Part shown: positions 54,643 to 64,000 of the stretch, piece by piece
Layout of the letters: each line of letters starts with the position of its first letter
Numbering within the stretch: the stretch's first letter is position 1
Assembly: GCA_946965045.2 (NCBI GenBank)
Contig: OX337240.1
Span: 372,001-436,000, forward strand
Reading direction: 5' to 3'
DNA: 64,000 nucleotides
Origin: Epithemia pelagica
Lineage: Eukaryota; Bacillariophyta; Bacillariophyceae; Surirellales; Surirellaceae
Notes under the pieces: model-generated
What the model saw: only the letters and a program-made list of their open reading frames with translations
Database searches by the model: none
What the model was told of the DNA's origin: nothing
Position numbers and translations under genes: made by a program

Positions 54643-55870
54643 AAGAGACTCCATGCCAATTGTGGATTGTGAATGATAACAGAAAGATTCGAAAAGGTAG
54701 TTTATTTGTTGACATGACTTCATTTGTGTATAAGATACGTCCATCCACAAGCTCATCTCCTTGGTGGCCGCTACATACTTTTTGTTGTGGCGAGAACCGG
54801 GCAACAGGATGTACATGTGTGTGTGTGTGTGATCCTATTCGCGTTCCAACGTCCAAAGCGCCACACGTTTCGGCCATGTACATACACACCGCCTCTCTCT
54901 TTCTCTCTCTAGTCTGGCCACACCGACACGAATCACACAAGACTGTAGAAAGTCGAAGAAGGAATCGATCGAGACGGCATCTCCACAAAGTGTCTGTCTG
55001 GTTTATTCTTGTATGGAGCCACACAAAAGTACCGCTCTAATCGTTCCCTCTAAACTAGCGCGAATTGAAACGTCCAGTGCAGTACTTTTTGCCAAAGTCC
55101 CACTCGTTCTCTTGAATCCGGTGGATCCATTCTTTCACGTCCACCACATGACTGTTTCTTCTTCTGGATACCTACGCACAACAACCAATGCCGTTGGTGT
55201 TGGAACGCTTTCATGGTAAACAGACACCTATATCCCATATCAAAACTCCTTGACTCGATTACCCTCATCCTCATTACCATTTTGGAAGGATGGTGGAGTT
55301 GCGGGAAGAAGGGATCCGGCACCTCTGACACAGCAGCCATAGCCCCCACAACCGAACTAGATCCAAAAGAAGGACCTGCACCTACTCTACGGTGTAGGAA
55401 GTGTTGGAACAATAACTTTGACGTCTATCTAGGCAAATTAGTTTGGAATTGGTGGAGTAACGGTCACTAGCTATAGTGCTTAGTATCGACTCCTAAGTGC
55501 TCCTCCTTTTCCACTGACGACCACAGGGAGAGCATACTACATCTGACATGGTAACGAAGAAACTACTCTAATAGAATGATCCTTTTGTGAACTTGTATGT
55601 GTCATATCTTCGCGTTCCAAAATTGTGTTGTGTGCGGATGGGAGCAAACTCATACCATGCAACAATCGCCGCGCTCGATTTCAGCCTATGTGCTGGCTTT
55701 CCATAAGTAATTGTCCAGAAAGTTCGGCCCTCGCGTCGGCCAAACCCCCGCTGATCGCTGATCGACTCGTCCATCTCACATTTTTTTCAGCACCATCTCG
55801 ATCCTCGCTCGATCGTCATCTATTGGATGCTGTTGACGGTTGATATGCCTCTAAAGAGAGACGAAGCAAA
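54643..55870. other. Intergenic; first copy of a tandemly repeated promoter-like unit
   Basis: Sequence from about 54950 to 55410 is repeated at about 58210-58750 and 62040-62640, including GAGACGGCATCTCCACAAAG, AGCGCGAATTGAAACG and GTGGATCCATTCTTTCAC. Positions 55265-55400 keep degenerate remains of the first codons of the gene at 62418 (GWW..KGSG.SDTA). Short GT and CT runs occur at about 54815-54910. No intact gene is present. Confidence 0.55.
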
Positions 55871-57187
55871 ATGAGTGTCCCTCCCCAAGAAAAGAAAGCC
55901 ACTTGGGTTTTGGAAGCAAAGAGTGACAGCCATGGTAGAAACAATTGGAGTCATTTTCCCTTGCGGTTGCGAAAGGGCATTCTGGTCTGTTGCGTGTTAA
56001 TGCTTGGGGTGGCCAACCTTGTTCCTCTCTGGTCCGACGACGAGCTGAATCAGTTTGCTCGCTACCTACAACCACAAGTCACACAAGACCATGTCATGTC
56101 TCTGCTTACCAAGGAAGCTTCTACTGTTACACCGATTTGTCAGACCGCACCGTGGCCAGTCGTCCTTCCGTCTCGAATTTATTATTGTGGTCACGACCGA
56201 CACGCCCTTCTCCAACTCGTCTATCCGGAATTTGCCTCCATTCCCCGCACAAGATTGACGCGACAATCGATTCGCAATGCCACGCAACACGATGTTCTCG
56301 TGTTTGGATCCTGTGGACTCTGCCCAGGATTTCCGAAACACCCACGTCTACTGGAAGTCCTGCAGAAGGACTTTCCTGGAATGGTCTTTCATATCAATGG
56401 CGAAGCCAAACAGGGTGATATCTGGGAACAATTGGCAACCTTCCAATCGTCACTTCCACATCCACAACAACAATCACCACAACGCCCAACAAATGAGTCC
56501 AACAGTTCCGTGCCAGTGGTGCCAGCTCCCCCACGACGCAATTTTCATATTGGCTACGCGGCCGACTCCAATTACAGTGTCCGAGTTCTTTTTGCGAGTC
56601 AGACTGTAGCTGAAGCCTCCCACGAGATACAACGATGGTTGTTTGATCCGTTGCAAAAGCCACGCAACACGGGACAGGCCTTTTTACTGTACACGGCGAG
56701 CAATTGTGTGCCCTTTCGCGAACAGGCCTTCCAGGACATTGCCACGGCCGTTTCCAAGATTAGTAATGTGGTACACAGCAATCGATCGACCGTCCTTCAC
56801 AAGTGGGCCATGTGTGGGGGCAAACTGGCGCCCCCCGTCTCGCCGTGGAAACCCAAAGACTGGCATGGGAATTGGCCAAGCAATTACGAATCTTATCGTC
56901 ATTATCGGTTTTGTCTTGTGTTGGAAAACAAATACCAACCAGGATATATCACGGAAAAGATTGTTCTGGCCTTTTGGGCCGGATGCATTCCCATTTATTA
57001 CGGTACACAAGAGGTATTTGATATTTTCAATCCTCGAGCCTTTGTCTATTACGACCCGGGTCGTCCCCAACAAGCCCTGGCCCAAATTGTGCACTTGGAA
57101 ACCAACCAAACAGCCTATGATGAAGTGATGAAGGAACCCATTTTGGCGCATGGTAATGACACTATCGATCGTTATTTTTCACTCTAG
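55871..57187 (+). CDS. GT10 alpha-1,3-fucosyltransferase-like protein 1, shortened at the C-terminus
   Basis: 438 residues from MSVPPQEKKATWV. Type II topology: a short cytosolic N-terminus, TM segment about 38-55 (GILVCCVLMLGVANLVPLW), a lumenal stem, then the catalytic domain. The GT10 signature is near the C-terminus: SYRHYRFCLVLENK..PGYITEKIVLAFWAGCIPIYYGT, then VFDIFNPRAFVYY. It probably transfers fucose from GDP-fucose to glycans in the Golgi. Compared with the paralogue at 59411, a CAG codon is TAG (57185-57187), so the last 27 residues, still readable to 57268, are lost. The donor-binding core is upstream of this stop, so activity may persist. Confidence 0.85.
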   Translation: MSVPPQEKKATWVLEAKSDSHGRNNWSHFPLRLRKGILVCCVLMLGVANLVPLWSDDELNQFARYLQPQVTQDHVMSLLTKEASTVTPICQTAPWPVVLPSRIYYCGHDRHALLQLVYPEFASIPRTRLTRQSIRNATQHDVLVFGSCGLCPGFPKHPRLLEVLQKDFPGMVFHINGEAKQGDIWEQLATFQSSLPHPQQQSPQRPTNESNSSVPVVPAPPRRNFHIGYAADSNYSVRVLFASQTVAEASHEIQRWLFDPLQKPRNTGQAFLLYTASNCVPFREQAFQDIATAVSKISNVVHSNRSTVLHKWAMCGGKLAPPVSPWKPKDWHGNWPSNYESYRHYRFCLVLENKYQPGYITEKIVLAFWAGCIPIYYGTQEVFDIFNPRAFVYYDPGRPQQALAQIVHLETNQTAYDEVMKEPILAHGNDTIDRYFSL

Positions 57188-59410
57188 GATGGCATTGGTC
57201 GTGGTTCCTTCTTGAAGAAAAAGAATCGTGACATGGTCTGTGCGCAAGTACACGATTTGGAGCAGTAAATTGATAGAAAGAATAATCAAGCGGACGAAAC
57301 ACCCCATTGGAACCGGATGGTTCTACTCACTTTTGCTTCACAGAGCCACAAATCGAAATGGTATGAACAACACCACTAGGCAACGGATTGATCCAAAAGG
57401 AAAGAGTGGTCAGTCTTGGCATGCTTTCACTTTGGCACTTTCGTCATTTCGCAGAATAAGAAGCGGAAATGTCACCCAAGGCCACGAGTTGTCGTTCGTT
57501 TGGACCGACCAACGTTCAACTGCGCCTATCTTTCCCAAAACAGTTTGGCTGTCTCTTATTGCTTTGTCCTACCTAGGTTTTTGTGTCGTTAGGCCTCCAT
57601 AATACCGTAGGATGGGATCCTTTCGACCAGAATCCAGCCTACGACTCAAGCGCTGCGCATTCCAAAGAAGAATGCTTGGTGGGAGGCTCACGGGTATCCA
57701 AGGATATAGCCTTGATCGATCTAGCTGTAGGTGGACACTCGAGCCAGTTGTGTGTAGATTTCTATTTGGGTTGTTGTGGAGGCAGATCCCGGTCCACCAC
57801 AACATACAGAAATGGGAACGACCGCTTCTCTCTCACGAGAGGTACAATCCCTACTCTTTACTCTGTCGTGTGTTCTCTTGTCGAGAGAGACAGACAGAGA
57901 GTCCAAAAAGGACAGTCACCACCCACTCTTCGACGAAAGGTGCCCCTACCTTGGACTTGGAGTAGGAGTACCTCTCACGGTAGTTACTCCTAGGCTTACT
58001 TCTTTTGCCCAGGAATCTTCCGCTGTGTAAGACCCGCGTGAGGCTCGAACGAGAGCGAGGCGGTGTGAAGAACCAAAAGGGGAAGGGGTGCGTCGTCAAG
58101 CGACGGCCGCCCAAAGTTCCTGTCTTCTCCTTTGGGTCAAACGAAGGAGCACGACACAGAAGATATAGGAGGATGAGAGCATCCACATCTTTCGCGGAAC
58201 CCTGTCCCATAGTTGTCTCGAATTACACAATGACTGTAGAGAGTCAAAGAAGGAGTCCGTCGAGACGGCATCTCCACAAAGTATCTGTCTGGTTTATTCT
58301 TGTGTGAAGCCCACACAAAAGGGCCGTTCTAATGATCCCTCTATAATAGCGCGAATTGAAACGACCAGTGTATAGTACTTCACGCCAAAGTCTTACTCGT
58401 CCTCTTGAATCCGTTCGATCCATTCTTTCACCTCCAACCAACGACCGTGAGTGTTGGTTCTTCCTCCAGAGGCAGTTGGATCCCTACGCACAACAACCGA
58501 AGTCGTTGGTGTTGGAACGCTTTCATGGTAAACAGACACCCATATCCCATATCAACACTCCTTGACTCGATCATGCTCATTTTCGTGTCGGAAGGATGGT
58601 GGAATTGGGCCTGGAAGTCGTGGAACAAGGGATCTGACCCTGACACAGCCACAACCAAACCGGATCCAAAGAAGGTCCTGCACCAGCCGCAACGAATGGA
58701 TGCGGCTACTTTGTGGTCTTTTTCGTCTCGGCCTTGACAATGACAACGACGACAAACTCCGCAAGAACCCACCCACGGACTCTCCCACCACGACCACAAT
58801 GGTAGAGCAAGACGAGCAAGGATGGTCCCCAAACCAACCAGGAGACCGACAAGATCCCGAAGGACAGTGTACTCTTCCACAAGCGGACGACAACAACACG
58901 GCGAATCGGAATCATTCGGCGAATAATCCCACACAAGGAGTGGCCACATGCCCGATCAAAGCGGCTCATACTGTGCGGCATGGGAAGAGCATACTGCATG
59001 TAGTCTAGAATCATCCTTTTGAGCGCATCTCGAGCCAACCAACGGAGAACTTGTGTGTCGTGTCTTTGCGTTCCAAAACTGTTGTGTGAGGAATGAGGGA
59101 AACTCAAACCATGGAACGATCTGCATCTTGATCCGTATCCCGCTACCAACGTGCGCTGGCTTTCCATAAGTAAATGTACAGAGGACAATCAGAACGATCG
59201 ACCGTTCACCGTTATCATCTCCCGCGCCGGTCGCACCGCTGCTAACGATCCCTTCGTTCCCACTAATTTCCACGCGCTGCTAACGACTAACGATCCCTTC
59301 GTTCCATTAATTTCCACAAGAAGTATTGAGTCTCGTGATCGTCATCTTGAATTCACTTGACAGTACCTAGTTGATACACCTATAATATAGGGAGACGGAG
59401 ACTAAACAGA
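57188..59410. other. Intergenic; 3' tail of unit 1 and second promoter-like unit
   Basis: 57269-58150 parallels 60869-61700 (for example TGCGCATTCCAAAGAAGAATG at 57655 and 61294). 58210-59010 repeats the 5' region of the gene at 62418 and keeps a degenerate version of its first exon (58562-58960: SEGWWNWAWKSWNKGSDP, then PTDSPTTTTMVEQDEQG and QDPEGQCT in another frame). It appears to be a truncated duplicate, not an active gene. Confidence 0.55.
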
Positions 59411-60868
59411 ATGAGTGTCCCTCCGCAAGAGAAGAACGCCACTGGACTTTCCAAAATACGAGTAAAGGGTGACAGCCATGGTAGAAACACAAGGAATCAT
59501 TTTCTGTTGCGGTTACCAAAGGGGATTCTGGTCTGGTTCGTCTTGATGTTTTCGGTGGCCAACCTTGTTCTTCTTTGGTCCAACGACGAGCTGAATTCTA
59601 GTGTATGGATATATCGTGCCAGTTACTTGTCGACTCTCCCACTACCAATACCAATGGAACTCGTTGTGAAGAATGGCACGACGGACTTTGGGGACAAACA
59701 AGAAGAAGTCGAACGAGACCAGGAAGTCTCTATTACACCCATTTGTCAAGCCACACCGTGGCCAGTCGTCCTTCCGTCTAAAATTTATTTTTGTGGTAAT
59801 GACCGACAAGACCTTCTCGAACTCGTGTACCCGGAATTTGCGTCCATCCCCCGAACTTGGTTGACGCAACAATCGATTCGTAATGCCACCCAAGACGATG
59901 TACTCGTCTTTGGATCCTGTGGACACTGCCCAGGATTTCCCAGACAACCACGTCTACTGGAAGTCCTGCAGAAGAGCTTTCCTGGAATGGTCTTTCATAT
60001 CAATGGCGAAGCCAAACAGGGTGATATCTGGGATCAATTTGCCTCCTACCAGTGGTCACTTCGACATCCACAACAACAACAATCACCAACGAATGAGTCG
60101 AACGGTTCCGTGCCTGTGGTGCCAGCTCCCCCGCGACGCAATTTTCATGTGGGCTACGCGGCCGACTCCAATTATAGTGTCCGAGTCTTTTTTGCCAGTC
60201 AGGTTGTGGCCGAAGCCTCCCACGAGATGCAACAATGGTTGTTCGATCCCTTGCAAAAGCCACGCAACACGGGAGAGGCCTTTATGCTCTACACGGCGAG
60301 CAATTGTGTCCGCTTTCGCGAACAGGCTTTCCGTGAAATTGCCTTGGCCGTTTCCAAGATACCGCTAGAAGCCCACAACAATCGATCGACCGTCCTTCAC
60401 AAGGGGGCCAAGTGTGGGGGCAAACTGGCGCCCCCCGTCTCGCCGTGGAAACCCAAAGACTGGCATGGGAACTGGCCAAGCAATTACGAATCTTATCGTC
60501 ATTATCGGTTTTGTCTCGTGTTGGAAAACAAATACCAACCAGGATATATCACGGAAAAGATTGTTCTGGCCTTTTGGGCGGGATGCATTCCCATTTACTA
60601 CGGTACACAAGAGGTATTTGATATATTCAATCCTCGAGCCTTTGTCTATTACGACCCGGGTCGTCCCCAACAAGCCCTGGCCCAAATTGTGCACTTGGAA
60701 ACCAACCAAACAGCCTATGAGGAAGTGATGAAGGAACCCATTTTGGCGCATGGTAATGACACTATCGATCGTTATTTTTCACTCCAGGATGGCATTGGTC
60801 GTGGTTCCTTGTTGAAGCAAAAGATTCGTGACATGGTGTGTGCACAAGTACAAGATTTGGAGCAGTAA
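59411..60868 (+). CDS. GT10 alpha-1,3-fucosyltransferase-like protein 2
   Basis: 485 residues from MSVPPQEKNATGL. It shares with copy 1 the cytosolic tail, TM segment (GILVWFVLMFSVANLVLLW) and near-identical catalytic region (RHYRFCLVLENK, ITEKIVLAFWAGCIPIYYG, DIFNPRAFVYYDP). The stem is about 20 residues longer. Several N-glycosylation sites (NATQ, NESN, NYSV, NRST) are in the lumenal part. The complete C-terminus (LQDGIGRGSLLKQKIRDM.., ending DLEQ) shows what copy 1 has lost. The pair arose by tandem duplication of about 3.6 kb; the 3' halves are more alike than the stems. Confidence 0.9.
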   Translation: MSVPPQEKNATGLSKIRVKGDSHGRNTRNHFLLRLPKGILVWFVLMFSVANLVLLWSNDELNSSVWIYRASYLSTLPLPIPMELVVKNGTTDFGDKQEEVERDQEVSITPICQATPWPVVLPSKIYFCGNDRQDLLELVYPEFASIPRTWLTQQSIRNATQDDVLVFGSCGHCPGFPRQPRLLEVLQKSFPGMVFHINGEAKQGDIWDQFASYQWSLRHPQQQQSPTNESNGSVPVVPAPPRRNFHVGYAADSNYSVRVFFASQVVAEASHEMQQWLFDPLQKPRNTGEAFMLYTASNCVRFREQAFREIALAVSKIPLEAHNNRSTVLHKGAKCGGKLAPPVSPWKPKDWHGNWPSNYESYRHYRFCLVLENKYQPGYITEKIVLAFWAGCIPIYYGTQEVFDIFNPRAFVYYDPGRPQQALAQIVHLETNQTAYEEVMKEPILAHGNDTIDRYFSLQDGIGRGSLLKQKIRDMVCAQVQDLEQ

Positions 60869-61972
60869 CTGGAGAAAAAGATGGAGGGGACGGACGAAAC
60901 ACCATTGGAACATGAGTTTCCCACTGACTGTTGCTTCGACAGAACCACAAAAAGGAATGGTGACAGCAACGCCACTAGGCAACGGATTTATCCAAAAGAA
61001 AAAAGTGTTCTCCCTAGTTCGCATCGGGGTTTTGGTTGCGTAATGAATGGTTGGTTTCGACATTCCTCCACTTGCTTTCGTACGCCATGTCGGTTAACAG
61101 GAAGCATACATAATAGATGCCACCCAAGGCCAAGAGCCATTCCTCGCTGGGACCAACCAACGTTCCACGTCTCCTACTTTGTTCAAGACAGTTTTATTTT
61201 CCATGGCGTACTCCTGCCTCTAGATTTTTGGATCGTTTCTCGGGAGGATCAGAAGGGATCCTGTTGGAGCAGAATCCAGTACGATTTTATCGCTGCGCAT
61301 TCCAAAGAAGAATGTGTCGTGGAAGGAGGAGGTTCACGGGAATCCATGGCGTAGAGCCGTGAGCGATGGAGGATCGATCGACTCGAACGATTGTTGTATG
61401 TTGGGAGGCAACACCAGGTCCACCCAAACACGTAGGAGTATACCTAGATTTGCTCTACAGAGAGAGGGCATGAACCTTTTCGTCGTCCTATAGTTACTCC
61501 TATTCCTCTAGAGAGGACTACGCCTATAGTCCTAGGAGTACTTCTTTGGAGCCCCTACCTACATAGAACTCTTCCACACCGCATAGCTGTGAGACCCGCA
61601 TGAGATCGCGACGCCCGTCGGTCCATTCCGCTGGCTCGAACGAGAGCGAGGCGGTGTGAAGAATCAAAACGGGCGCGTCGTCCGCCCCAACGAGAAACCA
61701 AAAATGTCATTTTCATCGGAGGAGGCGCCTCCTGGCTTCCTGTGTTGCCAAAAGAAAGGAAGGAGACCAACAAACAACAAACACATGCAGCAGAAGAGAG
61801 AAGAAGGAGCAGAGAGCACAAACGACGCCATTCGAGGAACCATGTCCTTTAATTGTCTCGTAGAGGAGCCAGAGCCGAGGAGGCGCATTTCCCCTACGGA
61901 CACTAGGAACTAAGATGTACATGTGTGGTCCTATTCAAGTTCCAAATTCCTATCCGCTACACTTTTCTGTCA

Positions 61973-62018
<46 letters not shown>

Positions 62019-62417
62019 TGTGTGTTCACAGTCTTGTCACCGACAAGAATCCCAAAAGTCTCTAGGAAGGAATCGATCGAGACGGCATCTCAACACATTG
62101 TGTCGCTTGTTCTTGTATGGAAGCCACATGAAAGGGCCGGTTCGTGACTCCTCATCTTGGATCATAACACATACAGCACGATCCTTTCTCTCGCAAAACA
62201 CAAGTGTGTGGACCCTCCCTCTAGTAAGAAGCGCGCGACATCCAGAGCAGTACTTCACGCCAAAGTCTCACCTGCTCCTCTTGAACCGTTGGATCCATTC
62301 TTTTCATGTTGTGATCTTTGGCGGTTGCACCAGAGCAACAGCACAAGTCGTTGGAAGTCATTCCACTACGAGAGCCCCATACTATACGAGGTCCTTGACT
62401 CGATCATCCGTATCATC
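60869..62417. other. Intergenic; 3' tail of unit 2 and promoter region of the BAH-like gene
   Basis: No intact gene. It includes a (CT)19 run at 61977-62014 and the third copy of the repeated upstream unit (GAGACGGCATCTCAACACAT at about 62080). Motif copies TAGTTACTCCTA and CCTAGGAGTA lie at about 61491-61540. Confidence 0.55.
61977..62014. repeat. (CT)19 microsatellite upstream of the BAH-like gene
   Basis: Uninterrupted dinucleotide run about 400 bp upstream of the predicted start codon at 62418. Confidence 0.95.
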
Positions 62418-64000
62418 ATGTCGGAAGCATGGTGGCATCGGGCCTGGAAGTGGTGGACCAAGGGATCCGGTGCCCCTGACACCACAACCGAACCGGATCC
62501 AAACCAGGACCTGCACCAGCCACCACCATCCGTGGCTGCTGCTTCGTTGTCGTCTTGTGCTTCTCAATCACACCCATCGAAACGACGACGACGAACTCCG
62601 CAAGAACCACCCACGGACGGTACCGAGCCGCCACACAACGAGCCAGGATGCTGGTCCCCGCACCAACCACCAGGACCCCAAGATCCGGAAGGACAGTGCA
62701 CTCACGACGACGACAACAACAACCAGGCGGATCGGAATCACGTCTGGTTTCAGAGCCTTGATCGAGAAGCTCCGACTATCCAAAAAGATTCGTATCATGA
62801 TTCGGCGAGGAATCATCATCCCACTCGAGGAGGAGTGGCCCGGTTGGTCTCTCCCTCCTCCCATCCAGAAGAGGACGAGGATGGTGCTGGGAGTACGAGA
62901 GTCGAGAAGCCTGCCGCATCATCCACCCATGGCAACAAGCAGAAGAAGAGGGAAAAGCAGATGGTGCAGCGCCGGAAACGCATCGCCACTGCCAAGCAGC
63001 AAACGGCCACCAAGAAGAGAAAGAGCAAGCGCCGCATCCTGGAAGATACCTCCTCCTCCTCCGAAGACGACGACGACGATGGTCCAAGAAGAACGAACCG
63101 GCCTCCTCGCAAAAAGCAGTGCCGTTCATCGTCCCACGAAAAAAGCATCAAAAAGAAGAAGGACCCAGAAACGCCGAAACCATCCAGTCCTCACAAGGCC
63201 ACCCGAACCAGAACTACCGCACAAAAATGCAAAGAAGACGACGATGATGACGACGACGAAGACATCACCTCAGCCACTCGTCGATCGAGCCTCCGGTTGC
63301 AACGCATGTTTGATGCACGGCGTCGTTACGCACGGCGACAGGGAACCCTTGCTCCTGCCAAACCCAAGACCGACTCCATTTCCCGCTCGGAACCACACGG
63401 CACGATCAGCGGCAGCCCACGAGCCACTCGGAACCATCGAACCAAGGAATCGAACCATGACGACGACAAGATGGCGTTGCCCCCGAACCTGTCCTTGCAA
63501 CAGCCGTTGCGCAAGAATACGAGTACGTGTCAACCTTGGAGCACTATAAGTTTGGCGTTTGCACAAATACGTTTTCTGACCCCTCGTTGTGTGATTGTTG
63601 ATTGTGTTGCGACCAGATGCGCAACGGCTCGGTCGTTGCTATTATCGGAGCTTGGTGTGGTCGGGGACCGAGTTTTCGGTGGGTTCCGTTGTCCTTTGGA
63701 AGACTTCCCCCCAGAAAGACCACAGGAGTCCGTGTTGGACCGTATTGATTACCGGCATTTTTCAAGCGACACTCTCGGTGCGGGGAGTTGCCTACCACCA
63801 CTCGGAGGACAATGACGACGAGGGTGATTCACCTCAAAGGAAACGTTTGCAACAAAAAGGCCGCGTCTATGCCTTGGTTCGTCAGGTGCGCTTTCGACAG
63901 GTACGCGATGGCATTCGAGCCTACAGCTTGCACCGAGCCGATGGAAGCGATTGCTTGGTGCCCTTTCCCAAGAAGCAGCAGCAGCAATGCCCGTTGGATC
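62418..64000 (+). CDS. Second disordered plus BAH-like gene, 3' end outside window
   Basis: Exon 1 is 62418-63522 and exon 2 starts at 63617 and runs past the window end; intron 63523-63616, GT-AG, phase 1. The start is MSEAWWHRAWKWWTKG; an in-frame open region upstream begins at 62157 but reads into the repeated promoter unit. Exon 1 encodes 368 residues, first Pro/Gln-rich, then Lys/Arg-rich with Asp/Glu/Ser runs, typical of a nuclear disordered region. Exon 2 encodes AQRLGRCYYRSLVWSGTEFSVG, ITGIFQA, then LQQKGRVYALVRQVRF, aligning closely with exon 2 of the gene at 41424 (AL-GRVYFRS, SGKEFTVGS, ITSLFQA, LQKRGHVYMTVRAIIY). The intron position and phase are also the same. It is therefore probably a paralogue of the helicase-polymerase gene, though only the BAH-like part is visible. 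Confidence 0.72.

Noticed and set aside
61915-63549. A 544-codon plus-strand frame overlapping the BAH-like gene
   Set aside because: It starts in the CT microsatellite, is Arg/Pro/Thr-rich in a shifted frame, and does not lead in phase into exon 2, whereas the frame from 62418 does.

Overview
The window reads as nuclear DNA of a microalgal eukaryote, most likely a diatom (stramenopile). This rests on short GT-AG introns of about 50-160 bp whose phases agree between paralogues, a cluster of class-E-like (cAMP-receptor-like) GPCR genes, GT10 fucosyltransferases, a secreted nuclease whose signal peptide ends at an Ala-Phe junction like a diatom plastid presequence, and eukaryotic mobile elements (a Helitron and a Crypton-like recombinase). 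Species is not assignable from the sequence alone.

Region by region. 1-9 kb and 23.6-33.5 kb: a seven-transmembrane receptor cluster with a secreted alpha/beta hydrolase gene between receptors. A segment of at least 5.9 kb (1-5899) is repeated almost identically at 23955-29852. The two copies have decayed differently: the hydrolase is intact in copy 2 but has one nonsense codon in copy 1; receptor A shares a stop in both copies and has an extra frameshift in copy 2; receptor B is complete in copy 2 but cut at the duplication edge in copy 1. Between the copies (9-23 kb) lies mobile DNA: two small genes that look beta-grasp-like, a PP2C gene fragment, a broken hypothetical gene, tandem repeats, a 320-bp compound microsatellite, and a full-length Helitron Rep/helicase gene.

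36-40.6 kb carries an SNase/LCL3-type nuclease, a 212-bp foldback element and a FAM13-domain protein.

41.4-54.6 kb is the centrepiece: one gene encoding, in order, a charged disordered region, a BAH-like domain, a RecQ-type helicase and a cellular (QDE-1/RDR-type) RNA-dependent RNA polymerase. It is split inside the polymerase by about 4.95 kb (47440-52393). The insert holds a five-exon Crypton-like tyrosine recombinase gene on the opposite strand and a second foldback element. All four recombinase introns carry the motif GATTGTTG.

54.6-64 kb is a tandemly duplicated region with two GT10 fucosyltransferase genes (the first shortened by a CAG-to-TAG change). It ends with the first two exons of a second gene with the same disordered plus BAH-like start and the same intron position, probably a paralogue of the helicase-polymerase gene.

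RecQ (QDE-3) and RdRP (QDE-1) act together in Neurospora small-RNA silencing, so their fusion in one polypeptide, found here interrupted by a mobile element that such silencing could be expected to control, is the most interesting biology in the window.
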